A stretch of 64,000 nt of DNA from CAVVIG01 sp050249955. GTDB lineage: Bacteria; Acidobacteriota; Vicinamibacteria; Vicinamibacterales; CAVVIG01. A program made the position numbers and the translations under genes. Below the pieces are notes generated by a model. That model was not told where the DNA came from. It saw only the letters and a program-made list of their open reading frames with translations, and made no database searches. Every line of letters begins with the position of its first letter. The first letter of the stretch is position 1. The stretch spans positions 157,701-221,700 of the forward strand of contig JBFWPN010000011.1 in NCBI GenBank assembly GCA_050249955.1. Direction: 5' to 3'. This document shows, one piece after another, positions 9,014-18,014 of this stretch.

Positions 9014-11392
9014 ATGGCCCCCTCGACCAGCGACTTCGAGAAACTCGGCGTGTTCTACCTCGGTCGGCGATTCGATCCCGCCAGCAAGGCCGCCACCGAT
9101 GAACTCGTGCTCTACGACTCCAAGGACCTCGTCACGCACGCCCTCTGTGTCGGCATGACCGGCAGCGGCAAGACCGGCCTCGGTGTTGCCGTCATCGAGG
9201 AAGCGGCGATCGACCAGGTGCCGGTCATCGTCATCGACCCGAAGGGCGACCTGACCAACCTGGCCCTGACGTTCCCGTCCCTCACCGCCGGCGACCTGCA
9301 GCCGTGGGTCAATGAAGACGATGCGCGGAGGGCGGGGAAGGAGGTGGCGGTGTTCGCCGCCGAGCAGGCCGAGCGCTGGAAGAAGGGCCTGGCCGACTGG
9401 GGGCAGGACGGCGCACGGATCCAGCGGCTGAAGGACGCCGCCGAGTTCACGATCTACACGCCGGGCAGCACGGCGGGCGTGCCGGTGTCGGTGCTCACCT
9501 CGTTCCAGAAGCCGGCGACCGACGATCCCGAACTCGTGCGCGAGCGTGCCCAGACCACCGTCTCGAGCCTGCTCGCGCTGGCAGGTGTCGACGTCGAGCC
9601 CCTGAAGAGCCGCGAGCACATCCTGCTCACGACGATCCTGCTCTCGGCGTGGCAGGCGGGTGAGAGCCCGGACCTCGCCATGCTGATCCAGCGGATCCAG
9701 CAACCGCCGACGACCCGCATCGGCGTCATCGATCTCGAGAGCTTCTACCCGGTGAAGGACCGCTTCGAGCTGGCCATGACGATCAACGCGCTGATCGCCT
9801 CACCCGGGTTCGAGGTCTGGACGCAGGGCGAGCCGCTCGACGTGGCCGCGTTCCTGCGGACGAGCAGTGGCAAGCCGCGCGTCTCCATCTTCTCGATCGC
9901 GCACCTGGACGACACGCAGCGCATGTTCTTCGTCTCGCTGCTCCTGAACGCCGTGGCGGGTTGGATGCGCGGCCAGACCGGCACGTCGAGCCTGCGTGCG
10001 ATGGTCTACATGGACGAGATCTTCGGCTACTTCCCGCCCACGGCGAATCCGCCCTCGAAGGGGCCGCTGCTCACGCTGCTGAAGCAGGGGCGTGCGGCCG
10101 GCGTGTCGGTGGTGCTGGCCACCCAGAACCCGGTGGACCTGGACTACAAGGGGCTGTCGAACATCGGCACCTGGTGGCTCGGACGCCTCCAGACCGAGCG
10201 CGACAAGGCGCGCCTGCTCGACGGCCTGGAAGGGGCGAGCGACCACGCCGGCTTCGACCGCGCGGAGATCGACCAGCTGCTCTCGAGCCTCACCAGCCGC
10301 GTGTTCCTGATGCGGAATGTGCACGAAGACGGGCTCACGCTGTTCCAGTCGCGCTGGGCGCTCTCCTATCTTCGCGGTCCGCTGGGCCGCGACGAGATCC
10401 GGCGCCTCACCGCCGGCCGGTCGTCGGCGCCGGCGGCATCCGCTGCTTCCGCGCCGGTCGCCGCACCGAGCGCCGCTGCCAGTCTGGCCGCGGTGGGTGG
10501 CCGTCCGGTGATTCCGCCGGAGGTGCCGCAGTATTTCTCCCCGGAGGCTGGTGGCGGGCCCGTGCCGCTGACGCCGGTCGTGTACGCGTCGGCCAACGTG
10601 CGGTTCGTCGATGCGAAGCTGAAGGTGGACGTGTCGCGGCTCGTGTCGTGGACCACCCCGATCGGCGAGGGGGCCGTGTCGGTGGAGTGGGACGCGGCCA
10701 CGGCCGTGGACCTTGCGCCGGAGCTGCTCGAGCGCGACGCGCCAGACGACGCCACCTATGCCGCGGTACCTGCGCCGGCCCTGAAGGCGAAGAACTACGA
10801 CGCGTGGTCGAAGCAGTTCGTCACGGCCCTGACGGTGCGCGAGACGCTCGAGCTGCTGAAGAGCCCGTCGACGGGTGAGATCTCGCGGCCCGACGAGTCG
10901 GAACGCGACTTCCGCGCCCGCCTGCAGCAGGTGTCACGCGAGGAGCGCGATCGCGCCATCGAGGCACTTCGCCGGAAGTATGCGCCGCGGCAGGCGGCGC
11001 TCGAGGAGAAGAAGCGCCGTGCACTCGCGAAGGTGCAGAAGGAGAGCGACCAGGCGCAGGGGCAGAAGCTCCAGACCATGATCTCGGTAGGTGCCACGCT
11101 CATGGGCGCGCTGATGGGACGCAAGGCGGTCACGGCGAGCACCCTGGGTCGGGCCACCACCGCCGCTCGCGGCATGGGGCGCGCGATGAAGGAATCGGGC
11201 GACATCGCCGACGCGCAGCGCGAGGTGCAGGCCATCGAACAGCAGCAGCAGGATCTCGAGGACGACCTGAAGCTCGAGACCGCCACCCTGGAAGCGGCCG
11301 GCGACCCGGCCACCGAGACCTTCGAGCGGCTGACGCTCAAGCCGAAGCGGACCAACGTGACGGTGAAGCTGGTCGGGCTGATGTGGACGTAG
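9014..11392 (+). CDS. HerA/DUF87-like ATP-binding protein
   Basis: A 792-residue P-loop ATPase of the HerA-FtsK type. Walker A is GMTGSGKT at residues 47-54, with IVIDPKGDL shortly after. The Walker B-like segment is MVYMDEIFGY (about 331-340), and VVLATQNPVDLDYKG is the sensor region. The C-terminal third has an Ala/Pro linker (about 475-500), a charged coiled-coil region (about 620-680) and a helical MGALMGRK segment. Large stand-alone proteins of this type are widespread and poorly characterised. It is not next to a NurA nuclease, so a canonical HerA-NurA role is not supported. Divergent from the DUF1800 gene. Confidence 0.85.
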   Translation: MAPSTSDFEKLGVFYLGRRFDPASKAATDELVLYDSKDLVTHALCVGMTGSGKTGLGVAVIEEAAIDQVPVIVIDPKGDLTNLALTFPSLTAGDLQPWVNEDDARRAGKEVAVFAAEQAERWKKGLADWGQDGARIQRLKDAAEFTIYTPGSTAGVPVSVLTSFQKPATDDPELVRERAQTTVSSLLALAGVDVEPLKSREHILLTTILLSAWQAGESPDLAMLIQRIQQPPTTRIGVIDLESFYPVKDRFELAMTINALIASPGFEVWTQGEPLDVAAFLRTSSGKPRVSIFSIAHLDDTQRMFFVSLLLNAVAGWMRGQTGTSSLRAMVYMDEIFGYFPPTANPPSKGPLLTLLKQGRAAGVSVVLATQNPVDLDYKGLSNIGTWWLGRLQTERDKARLLDGLEGASDHAGFDRAEIDQLLSSLTSRVFLMRNVHEDGLTLFQSRWALSYLRGPLGRDEIRRLTAGRSSAPAASAASAPVAAPSAAASLAAVGGRPVIPPEVPQYFSPEAGGGPVPLTPVVYASANVRFVDAKLKVDVSRLVSWTTPIGEGAVSVEWDAATAVDLAPELLERDAPDDATYAAVPAPALKAKNYDAWSKQFVTALTVRETLELLKSPSTGEISRPDESERDFRARLQQVSREERDRAIEALRRKYAPRQAALEEKKRRALAKVQKESDQAQGQKLQTMISVGATLMGALMGRKAVTASTLGRATTAARGMGRAMKESGDIADAQREVQAIEQQQQDLEDDLKLETATLEAAGDPATETFERLTLKPKRTNVTVKLVGLMWT

Positions 11393-11399
11393 GGAGACG

Positions 11400-11420
11400 G
11401 CCGATTGCAGATTGCCGATT
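11400..11420. repeat. Left heptamer repeat array (3 units)
   Basis: Three consecutive 7-bp units GCCGATT, GCAGATT, GCCGATT, followed by a decayed fourth unit. They start 8 bp after the HerA-like gene's stop codon. They are the reverse complement of the units in the array at 11972-12041. Confidence 0.85.
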
Positions 11421-11451
11421 GCGGGTCTCGAAGGCAGACTGGCTGAGGAGT

Positions 11452-11817
11452 TCAGACTGGCCGGTTGGCTCTGGCCGTCAGAGCCGATGCCGCGAGGATG
11501 GCGCAGAGTTCGTTGGCCTCGCTGAGCAGGACCCTCGCGCTCTGTTGAGTGGTGAATTCGCCCTCTAGCAGGATCTCCAGCCAGAACGCAGCCTCGTCTG
11601 CCTCCTCGAGGGTGACCCCGACCTTCGCGATGAACTCGGCGCGAGACCTGGAGCGGCACGCCGACCGATAGTTCGCTCCGACGGATGTGGCTGACCGGAT
11701 CAACTGCTGCCGGATGTTCCGGGTTTGCTCTGTAGGCTGCTCGGTCGATACGAACCTGAGGACGTCCAGCGCGAACTGCTTCGTCCGGCGCTTCAACGCT
11801 GCGGGGCTTCCCTCCAT
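11452..11817 (-). CDS. Four-helix-bundle protein, 23S rRNA intervening-sequence (S23/IVP) family
   Basis: A 121-residue all-helical protein of PF05635, the family encoded by intervening sequences in 23S rRNA of Leptospira and Coxiella and related in fold to Avd of diversity-generating retroelements. The hallmark is QLIRSATSVGANYRSA in the second helix, then SRAEFIAKVGVTLEEADEA and EAAFWLEIL-type helices. Basic residues cluster near the N-terminus (LKRRTKQ), consistent with nucleic-acid binding, though the cellular function of free-standing members is unknown. The gene is intergenic, not inside an rRNA gene. Oppositely oriented heptamer arrays flank it. A decayed relative lies at 109-228. Confidence 0.92.
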   Translation of the reverse strand: MEGSPAALKRRTKQFALDVLRFVSTEQPTEQTRNIRQQLIRSATSVGANYRSACRSRSRAEFIAKVGVTLEEADEAAFWLEILLEGEFTTQQSARVLLSEANELCAILAASALTARANRPV

Positions 11818-11971
11818 GGAGCCGTACCGCAGGCAAGTCCTCTACCAGACGCGCTCCTCCGCTCCGCTGCAGTCAAGTCACGTCAGCCAGGCGTGGCCAG
11901 TCAGAATCTGCACTCCGCTCCGCGTCGCAGATCTCAAATCCTCGCCCTGCACTCTCAACTCTGCAGTCAGA

Positions 11972-12041
11972 AATCCGCAATCCGCAATCTGCAATCTGCA
12001 ATCTGCAATCTGAAATCTGAGATCCCCAATCCGAAATCCCG
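11972..12041. repeat. Right heptamer repeat array (10 tandem 7-bp units)
   Basis: Ten back-to-back 7-bp units with no spacer: AATCCGC twice, AATCTGC three times, AATCTGA twice, then GATCCCC, AATCCGA and AATCCCG. The array lies in the upstream region of the four-helix-bundle gene. The stretch between the array and the gene (11818-11971) contains looser CAGTC/GCAGAT fragments and CTCCGCTCCGC repeats at about 11856 and 11913. Confidence 0.9.
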
Positions 12042-12050
12042 CTAGTTGGC

Positions 12051-13685
12051 TCATTCAGCTCCCATGAACGGATACCGATAGTCGCGCGGCGGGTTGAAGT
12101 TCTCCTTCACCGTCCGCGCGCTCACCCAGCGCACCAGGTTCAGCTTCGACCCGGCCTTGTCGTTCGTCCCCGACGCCCGCGCACCGCCGAAGGGTTGCTG
12201 GCCCACGACGGCACCGGTCGGCTTGTCGTTGATGTAGAAGTTCCCCGCGGCGTATCGCAGCGCCGATGACGCCTGCACCACCGCGCGCCGGTCCTGCGCG
12301 AAGATTGCGCCGGTCAGCGCGTACGGCGACGTGCCGTTGACCAGCTCCAGCGTCTCCTCCCACTTCGCATCGTCGTAGACGTACGCGGTGACGACAGGCC
12401 CGAAGATCTCTTCGCAGAGCTGGCGGAAGCCGGGGTTGTCGGTCTCGAGGAGGGTGGGCGCGATGAAGTAGCCCTGGCTCTTGTCCCACGTGCCCCCCGT
12501 GATGACCTTCGCCGTCCGCCGCGCGTCCTCGATGTGGCCGGTGATCCGATCGAACGCCCGCTCGTCGATGACGGCCCCCATGAAGTTCCGGAAGTCGCGG
12601 ATGTCACCCATCCTGATGTCGGCGATCATCGCGACCATGCGGTCGCGTACGTCGTTCCACATCGAGCGCGGGATGTAGATGCGGCTGGCCGCGGAACACT
12701 TCTGCCCCTGGAACTCGAACCCGCCGCGCACCACGGCGGTGGCCAGTGCCGCCACGTCGGCCGACGGGTGCGCCAGGATGAAGTCCTTGCCGCCCGTTTC
12801 ACCGACGATGCGCGGATAGGAGCGGTAGGAGGACATGGAGGCACCGATGGTCTTCCACATGTTGTTGAAGACCTCCGTGCTGCCCGTGAAGTGCACCCCG
12901 GCGAGATCGCGGTGCGAGAGGATGACCTCCGACAGCGGGCCGGGGTCGCCCGGCACGACGTTGATGACCCCGGGCGGCATGCCGGCCGCCTCGAGCAGCT
13001 TCACCAGGTAGTGCGCCGAGAACATGGCGCTCGACGCCGGCTTCCATACCACCGTGTTGCCCATCAGCGCGGGAGCGGTGGGCAGGTTCGCGGCGATGGA
13101 GGTGAAGTTGAACGGCGTGACCGCGTAGACGAAGCCTTCGAGGCCGCGGTACTCCACCCGGTTCCACATCGTGTGGTCGCTCGTCGGCTGCTCCGCAAGC
13201 AGCTCCTCGGCGTAGTGCACGTTGAACCGCCAGAAGTCGATGATCTCGCAGGCGGCGTCGATCTCCGCCTGGAACACCGTCTTGCTCTGGTTCAGCATGG
13301 TGGCGGCGTTGATCGGATCGCGCCACGAGGTGGTGAGCAGCTCTGCCGCCTTGAGCAGGACCGCGGCGCGATCCTCGAACGACCATGACGACCACTCGCG
13401 GTGCGCGGCGAGCGCGGCCTCGATCGCCTGTCTGGCCAGTTCGGGCGTGGCCTTGTGCCAGGTGCCGAGGACATGGTGGTGGTCGTGTGGCATCACCGCA
13501 TGCGCCGTGTTGCCCGTGCGGATCTCCCTGCCACCGATGACGATCGGGATGTCCACCTGCTCGGCCGCCATCGCATCGAGTCGTGCCTTCAGCGACGCTC
13601 GTTCCGGCGAGCCTGGTGCATACGACTTGATCGGTTCGTTGACCGGCGTGGTGACGCGGGCGCGCCCGTTGAAGGAAGCAGTCAT
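12051..13685 (-). CDS. pruA: L-glutamate gamma-semialdehyde dehydrogenase
   Basis: A 544-residue aldehyde dehydrogenase of the 1-pyrroline-5-carboxylate dehydrogenase (PruA/RocA) class. It oxidises glutamate semialdehyde to glutamate with NAD+ in proline and arginine catabolism. The catalytic Cys lies in FQGQKCSAASRIY and the general-base Glu in VGETGGKDF. The NAD-binding FTGSTEVF and C-terminal QPFGGARASGTNDKAG are typical. The start is the ATG giving MTASFNGRARV; the open frame extends farther upstream but shows no homology. It is a stand-alone gene with no proline dehydrogenase alongside. Confidence 0.94.
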   Translation of the reverse strand: MTASFNGRARVTTPVNEPIKSYAPGSPERASLKARLDAMAAEQVDIPIVIGGREIRTGNTAHAVMPHDHHHVLGTWHKATPELARQAIEAALAAHREWSSWSFEDRAAVLLKAAELLTTSWRDPINAATMLNQSKTVFQAEIDAACEIIDFWRFNVHYAEELLAEQPTSDHTMWNRVEYRGLEGFVYAVTPFNFTSIAANLPTAPALMGNTVVWKPASSAMFSAHYLVKLLEAAGMPPGVINVVPGDPGPLSEVILSHRDLAGVHFTGSTEVFNNMWKTIGASMSSYRSYPRIVGETGGKDFILAHPSADVAALATAVVRGGFEFQGQKCSAASRIYIPRSMWNDVRDRMVAMIADIRMGDIRDFRNFMGAVIDERAFDRITGHIEDARRTAKVITGGTWDKSQGYFIAPTLLETDNPGFRQLCEEIFGPVVTAYVYDDAKWEETLELVNGTSPYALTGAIFAQDRRAVVQASSALRYAAGNFYINDKPTGAVVGQQPFGGARASGTNDKAGSKLNLVRWVSARTVKENFNPPRDYRYPFMGAE

Positions 13686-13773
13686 GAGATGAAGTCTAAC
13701 GCCGGATGCGGGGGAGTCCACCTCGGGCGGTATCGATTCAGGGGCAGCCCTTCGACTACCATTCCGGACAGAG

Positions 13774-16395
13774 ATGAGGGTGGCTCTCGCGTCCGCCTGC
13801 GCCGGCCTGGCTGCATGGTGTTCACTCGGCACAATCGGGTTCCTGGGTTCGGGTGGCACGCTGACGCGGGTCGGCCTGCCGGCGCCCCTGTGGTGGATGC
13901 CGCTGCTCATCGCGGCCTTCTTCCTGGCGGCACGGGTGGCACGCCTGTCGCCGGCCGATGCCTCGCCCCTGTTCGGATCGGCGCTGCTCGTCCTGCCGTG
14001 GGTGCCCCTGCCGCTGCCGGCGGCTGCCTTCCTGCTCACCGGTCCGCTCTCGGGCGTGGTGTGGGTGCTGGTGGCTGGTGCGGTGGTCCACTCGCGGGGG
14101 TCGCGGCTGCAGACCGCCTGGTTGACCAGCGACCGACGGGCTCCCCTGGTGGCCTCGTGTGCGGCTCTGGTGCTCTTCGGTGCCAGCGCCCGCGGGCTGG
14201 CACCGGTGCTGCCCGACGGCGACTCGCCGCACTACCTGATCCTGGCGCAGAGCCTTGTCCGGGACGGCGACATCCAGATCGAGAACAACCACGCGCGTGG
14301 CGATTACCTCGAGTACTCGCTGCATGCCGCGCAGCCGGACTACCTGCGCCGGGGCGTGAACCGGCAGATCTATTCGATCCACGCACCGGGTCTGCCGGCG
14401 GTGATCGCCCCTGCCATGTGGCTGCTCGGCTATCCCGGCGTGGTGGCGTTCCTGGGACTCATTGCTGCGGCCACCACCGGCCTCGTGTGGTGGCTCGCCA
14501 AGCTGATCACGGACGACGCGGCGGCTGCCTGGTTCGCCTGGGCGCTCTGCGCCCTGACCGCGCCGTTCTTCTTCCTTGCGACCGAGGTGTTCCCGGACGG
14601 GTTCGCCGCGACCTGCCTGCTGGTGGGGCTGCTGCCCGTGTTCCTCTCGGACCGCCGCGGTTGTGCCCATCCCTGGCGTGATGGTGTCGTCGTCTGGTGG
14701 GCGGCAGGCGCCGCGCTGGCCATCCTACCGTGGCTGCAGACGCGCCTCGCGTCACTTGCCGCGGTCGCCGCGATCCTGCTGGTCCTGCGCATGCCCGGTC
14801 GCCGGGCGCTGGTGGCGTGTGCCACGCTGCCTGCCCTGAGCGCAGCCGCGTGGTTCGCATTCTTCTGGATGGTGTACGGCACGCCGAACCCGGCGGCGCC
14901 CTACGGACCGCTGACGCAGTCGAGCCTGTCGAACATGGCCCGCGGGCTACCGGGTGTGCTCGTCGACCAGCAGTTCGGGCTGCTTCCGAATGCGCCGATC
15001 TACGGGGTCGTGCTGTGCGGACTCGCGTGGGCCGCGCTGCGCCGGCGTCGGTACGGGCTCGAGGTGCTGGCGCTCGCGGTGCCCTATGCCGTGAGCGTGG
15101 CGATGTACCAGCACTGGTGGGGTGGCGCGAGCGCCCCGGCCCGCCTGCTGACGCCGCTCGTGCCTGTGGTGACCATCGCAGCAGCCAGGTGGTGGTCGGA
15201 CGCCCGGCACGCCACGCGTGCGTTCGCGGCATCGACCCTCGCGCTCAGCGCCTACCTGGCCGCCCTGATGTGGTTTCCGGACGACGGGCGCCTGCTCATC
15301 AACTTCAGGGACGGCATTTCGCTCTGGGCCGAGTGGGCACAGGACGACGTGGCACTGGCGCGGGCGCTGCCAAGCCTGTTCAGCGGCACGACCGCTGCCG
15401 CGCTGATGAAGGCTGCCGCATGGGGAGCAGCCGGAGCGCTGGCCTGGCTCGGGCTGGAGTTTCTGCTATCGAACGAGGACCCTCGACGCCGCCGCGCGGC
15501 ACCGTGGCTTGCAATCGGGCTGCTGGCCCTGGTCCCCGTGCTGGCCGCAACACTGGCCTGGCGCGTCGACGGCACATCGCCAGTCACGACGGCGCGATCC
15601 GAAGTCGGGCTGCTGCGTGCACTCACGCCTGCCGGGCCGCGCGCCTGGAACTTCACCACGTTCCGCACGATGCCCGCCGCGGACCTCCGCTCCCACCTGA
15701 GCGTGCGGTCGGACGAGCAACGCCCGCGCGCCAGGCCAAGCCACGTGCTGAGCGCACAGAGGGTGCCGGCCGGCAGGTATCGCCTGCTGGTCGACCCGCC
15801 CGGGTCACAGCGTGGGGCGCTCACGCTGCGCCTTGGCGACACCGGCCTGCCGTTCGCCACGGTCGCCACCTCTCCCTCCGCGCTGGGCATGCAGGGGCCC
15901 GAGGTGGCACTCCCCGTGGCGGTACGCACGGTCGTGGTCGAGGCGGATCCGACCGCCGTACGGGGCGTGTCGACGGCGCGGCTGGAGCCGGTCGAGCCCT
16001 GGGACGGCCCGGAGGCTCACCTGACAGCCCGGCGAGCCGCACGTTACGTCGGGGGGGACCTGTTCTTCCTGGACGACCACGCCTATCCGGAGCCATCCGG
16101 CTTCTGGGTGGCCGGCAGCCGAACGACCACCGCCATCGTCGCCGCCGATGCGCCGGAGTTGCGGCTGTTCATCCGCAATGCACCCGTGCAGAACGTCGTC
16201 CGCCTGGAACTCGATGCGTGGTCGCAGGAGCTGAGGCTCGGCCCCGGCGAGGAGCGCGAACTGCGCGTGCCACGCCGGGCCGGGAGCCGGGTATCGACCC
16301 TGCGCGTGCAGGCGAATGGCGGGTTCAGGCCCTCGCAGCAGGAACCGGGCAACAAGGACCTGCGATACCTCGGCTGCTGGGTGGAACCGCGGTGA
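13774..16395 (+). CDS. Polytopic membrane protein, GT-C glycosyltransferase-like
   Basis: An 873-residue protein with about ten or more hydrophobic segments in residues 1-560, then a single stretch near 570-590 and a ~280-residue extracytoplasmic beta-rich C-terminal region. The segment VLPDGDSPHYLILAQSLV in the first large loop resembles the acidic-residue loop of GT-C enzymes (ArnT/PMT type), and YSIHAPGLPAVIAP the following conserved loop. A lipid-linked sugar donor is therefore likely, but acceptor and sugar cannot be inferred. Divergent from pruA with an 88-bp gap. Confidence 0.65.
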   Translation: MRVALASACAGLAAWCSLGTIGFLGSGGTLTRVGLPAPLWWMPLLIAAFFLAARVARLSPADASPLFGSALLVLPWVPLPLPAAAFLLTGPLSGVVWVLVAGAVVHSRGSRLQTAWLTSDRRAPLVASCAALVLFGASARGLAPVLPDGDSPHYLILAQSLVRDGDIQIENNHARGDYLEYSLHAAQPDYLRRGVNRQIYSIHAPGLPAVIAPAMWLLGYPGVVAFLGLIAAATTGLVWWLAKLITDDAAAAWFAWALCALTAPFFFLATEVFPDGFAATCLLVGLLPVFLSDRRGCAHPWRDGVVVWWAAGAALAILPWLQTRLASLAAVAAILLVLRMPGRRALVACATLPALSAAAWFAFFWMVYGTPNPAAPYGPLTQSSLSNMARGLPGVLVDQQFGLLPNAPIYGVVLCGLAWAALRRRRYGLEVLALAVPYAVSVAMYQHWWGGASAPARLLTPLVPVVTIAAARWWSDARHATRAFAASTLALSAYLAALMWFPDDGRLLINFRDGISLWAEWAQDDVALARALPSLFSGTTAAALMKAAAWGAAGALAWLGLEFLLSNEDPRRRRAAPWLAIGLLALVPVLAATLAWRVDGTSPVTTARSEVGLLRALTPAGPRAWNFTTFRTMPAADLRSHLSVRSDEQRPRARPSHVLSAQRVPAGRYRLLVDPPGSQRGALTLRLGDTGLPFATVATSPSALGMQGPEVALPVAVRTVVVEADPTAVRGVSTARLEPVEPWDGPEAHLTARRAARYVGGDLFFLDDHAYPEPSGFWVAGSRTTTAIVAADAPELRLFIRNAPVQNVVRLELDAWSQELRLGPGEERELRVPRRAGSRVSTLRVQANGGFRPSQQEPGNKDLRYLGCWVEPR

Positions 16396-16425
16396 ACGCG
16401 TGCGTCCCTCGAGAGGCCCGGCTCG

Positions 16426-17097
16426 TCAGCCCGCGAGCGGCTCGTTGAGGAAGCGCACCAGCGGCGCCACCTGCCTGAAGACACCGAGGACGCCCGCGTA
16501 GAACTTCGGGTCGCAGGCAAACTCCGGCGGAAACTCCTTCGCCGCCAGGAACTGGCGATGACGCAGGTACTCGGCCGCCGGGTGCTCCCTGTCGAAGCCG
16601 CGCGGCACGCGCTGCAGCTTCTCGCCCGCCAGCGCACCCACAGTCTTCCTGAACCCCGGCGACTCGACGATGGCGCGGAGACGCTTGTGGTTGGCGGCGA
16701 TGTGTTCGCGGACGGCCGCCAGTTGCGAGGTCTCCGGGGCGTACATGCCGCCACCGACCCAGACCCAGCCGGGCGCAACCTCGATGTACAGGCCCGCTCC
16801 CTGATGACGGGGGAGTCCACGCCAGGGGAAGCTTGCCGCGATGTTCGTCTTCAGCGGTGTCTTGTCGTCGGAGAACCTGGTGTCGCGATAAATCCGGTAG
16901 ATGCAGTTCGGGCTGGCAACCAGCTCTGGCGCGAAGTCGCCGAAGTCGATCGCGAGCTGCTCGATGAGCGCCGTCATCGGCACCTTCAGGTGCTCCTCGT
17001 ACTGATCCTTCCGCTCCCGGAACCACTCGCGATCGTTGTTGCGCTTCAGCGAGCGAAGGAACGACAGGGCTTTCGGGGTGAACCGCGGCGCGCTCAT
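16426..17097 (-). CDS. DUF2461 family protein
   Basis: A 223-residue protein. The opening RFTPKALSFLRSLKRNNDR and WFRERKDQYEEHLKVP, then IYRDTRFSDDKTPLKTNIAA and YIEVAPGWVWVGGGMYAP, identify the DUF2461 (TIGR02453) family. These are cytoplasmic proteins of unknown function found in bacteria and fungi. The ATG at 17097 matches the conserved N-terminus. It is convergent with the membrane protein upstream (30 bp apart) and divergent from the TauE gene. Confidence 0.9.
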   Translation of the reverse strand: MSAPRFTPKALSFLRSLKRNNDREWFRERKDQYEEHLKVPMTALIEQLAIDFGDFAPELVASPNCIYRIYRDTRFSDDKTPLKTNIAASFPWRGLPRHQGAGLYIEVAPGWVWVGGGMYAPETSQLAAVREHIAANHKRLRAIVESPGFRKTVGALAGEKLQRVPRGFDREHPAAEYLRHRQFLAAKEFPPEFACDPKFYAGVLGVFRQVAPLVRFLNEPLAG

Positions 17098-17183
17098 CGG
17101 CCAGGCCTCCAACGGGGAAAGGGCCACTGTACAACAGCCACCACCCGCCAGCCGGGTCGACGCATCGGGTATCGTGGGAGTGC

Positions 17184-18014
17184 ATGCCGGTCGTGACCCC
17201 TTTCGTCGTCGGAGTCGTGCTGCTGGCCGGTGCGGTGGCCGGCGGACTCGGGGCGACGCTCGGCATCGGCGGCGGCATCTTCCTCGTGCCGTTCCTCACG
17301 ATCGTGATGGGCTGGCCGATCGGCGTTGCCGCGGCGATCAGCCTGACCACGGTCATCGGCACGTCGAGCGCGGTGTCGGCCCGCCGCTCTGGCTCGCAGC
17401 AGATCAACTTCCGCCTCGGCATGGTGCTCGAGGTGGCGACCGCGGCCGGCAGCCTGCTCGGCGGTATCACGGCGCAGTACCTGGAACAGCACACCCTCGA
17501 ACGGATCTTCGCGGCGGTCACCTTCGCCGTCGGCGCCTCCACGCTGAGCCGCCTGAGCACGCGCAACGTCCTGCCCGGCGAGCATGACCCGGGCCCCCTC
17601 GGCGGTCGCTACCTCGAGGCCGAGAGTGGAGGGATCGTGACCTACCGGGTGAAGCGCCTGCCACTCGCGCTGGTGGCCTCCTTCGTCGCCGGCAACGTGT
17701 CGTCGCTCCTCGGACTCGGCGGCGGCGTGATCAAGGTGCCGGTGCTGAACACCTGGTGCGGCGTGCCCCTGCGGGCCGCGGCGTCCACGAGCGCCTTCAT
17801 GATCGGCGTGACCGCCGCCGCCGGCGCGATCATCTACTACGGCAGCGGTCAGCTGGTGCCCGTGCTGGCTGCAGCTGCGGTGCTGGGCGTGCAGGGCGGG
17901 TCGTCGCTCGGCATGATGGCAGGGCGGCATGCCACGGCGCGTTCCCTCAAGTTGCTGCTGGCCACCGTGCTGTTCGCGGTGTCGCTGCTGATGCTGTACC
18001 GGAGCCTCGCATGA
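17184..18014 (+). CDS. TauE/SafE family anion exporter
   Basis: A 276-residue membrane protein with about eight transmembrane segments. The two internally repeated glycine-rich motifs, GGLGATLGIGGGIFLVPFL (residues ~20-38) and SLLGLGGGVIKVPVL (~173-187), are diagnostic of the TauE/SafE permease superfamily (PF01925). Members export sulfite, sulfoacetate or other organic anions. It overlaps the downstream DUF1634 gene by four bases (ATGA), the usual pairing for this subfamily. Substrate unknown. Confidence 0.92.
   Translation: MPVVTPFVVGVVLLAGAVAGGLGATLGIGGGIFLVPFLTIVMGWPIGVAAAISLTTVIGTSSAVSARRSGSQQINFRLGMVLEVATAAGSLLGGITAQYLEQHTLERIFAAVTFAVGASTLSRLSTRNVLPGEHDPGPLGGRYLEAESGGIVTYRVKRLPLALVASFVAGNVSSLLGLGGGVIKVPVLNTWCGVPLRAAASTSAFMIGVTAAAGAIIYYGSGQLVPVLAAAAVLGVQGGSSLGMMAGRHATARSLKLLLATVLFAVSLLMLYRSLA

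Larger units (their letters stand above)
11400..12041. mobile_element. Candidate IVS-like cassette: four-helix-bundle gene between inverted heptamer arrays
   Basis: The ~640-bp interval between two convergent genes contains one small gene and flanking repeats. The left end carries three units of GCMGATT on the plus strand. The right end carries ten tandem degenerate units of the reverse complement (AATCTGC type). Inside these, CAGACTGGC copies at 11435 and 11453 on the left face GGCCAGTC at 11895 on the right. The ends are therefore an imperfect terminal inverted repeat around the gene. No target-site duplication is obvious. Mobility is inferred from this layout and from the family's known presence inside inverted-repeat-bounded 23S rRNA intervening sequences. 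Confidence 0.5.

Noticed and set aside
9014..11392. HerA of a HerA-NurA or HerA-SIR2 defence system
   Set aside because: No NurA, SIR2 or other effector adjacent; the protein looks like the stand-alone DUF87-type ATPase.
11452..11817. Diversity-generating retroelement accessory gene (Avd)
   Set aside because: The fold family is related, but no reverse transcriptase, template repeat or variable repeat is in the window.
11400..12041. CRISPR array
   Set aside because: Repeats are 7-bp gapless tandem units without spacers, and no cas genes are present.
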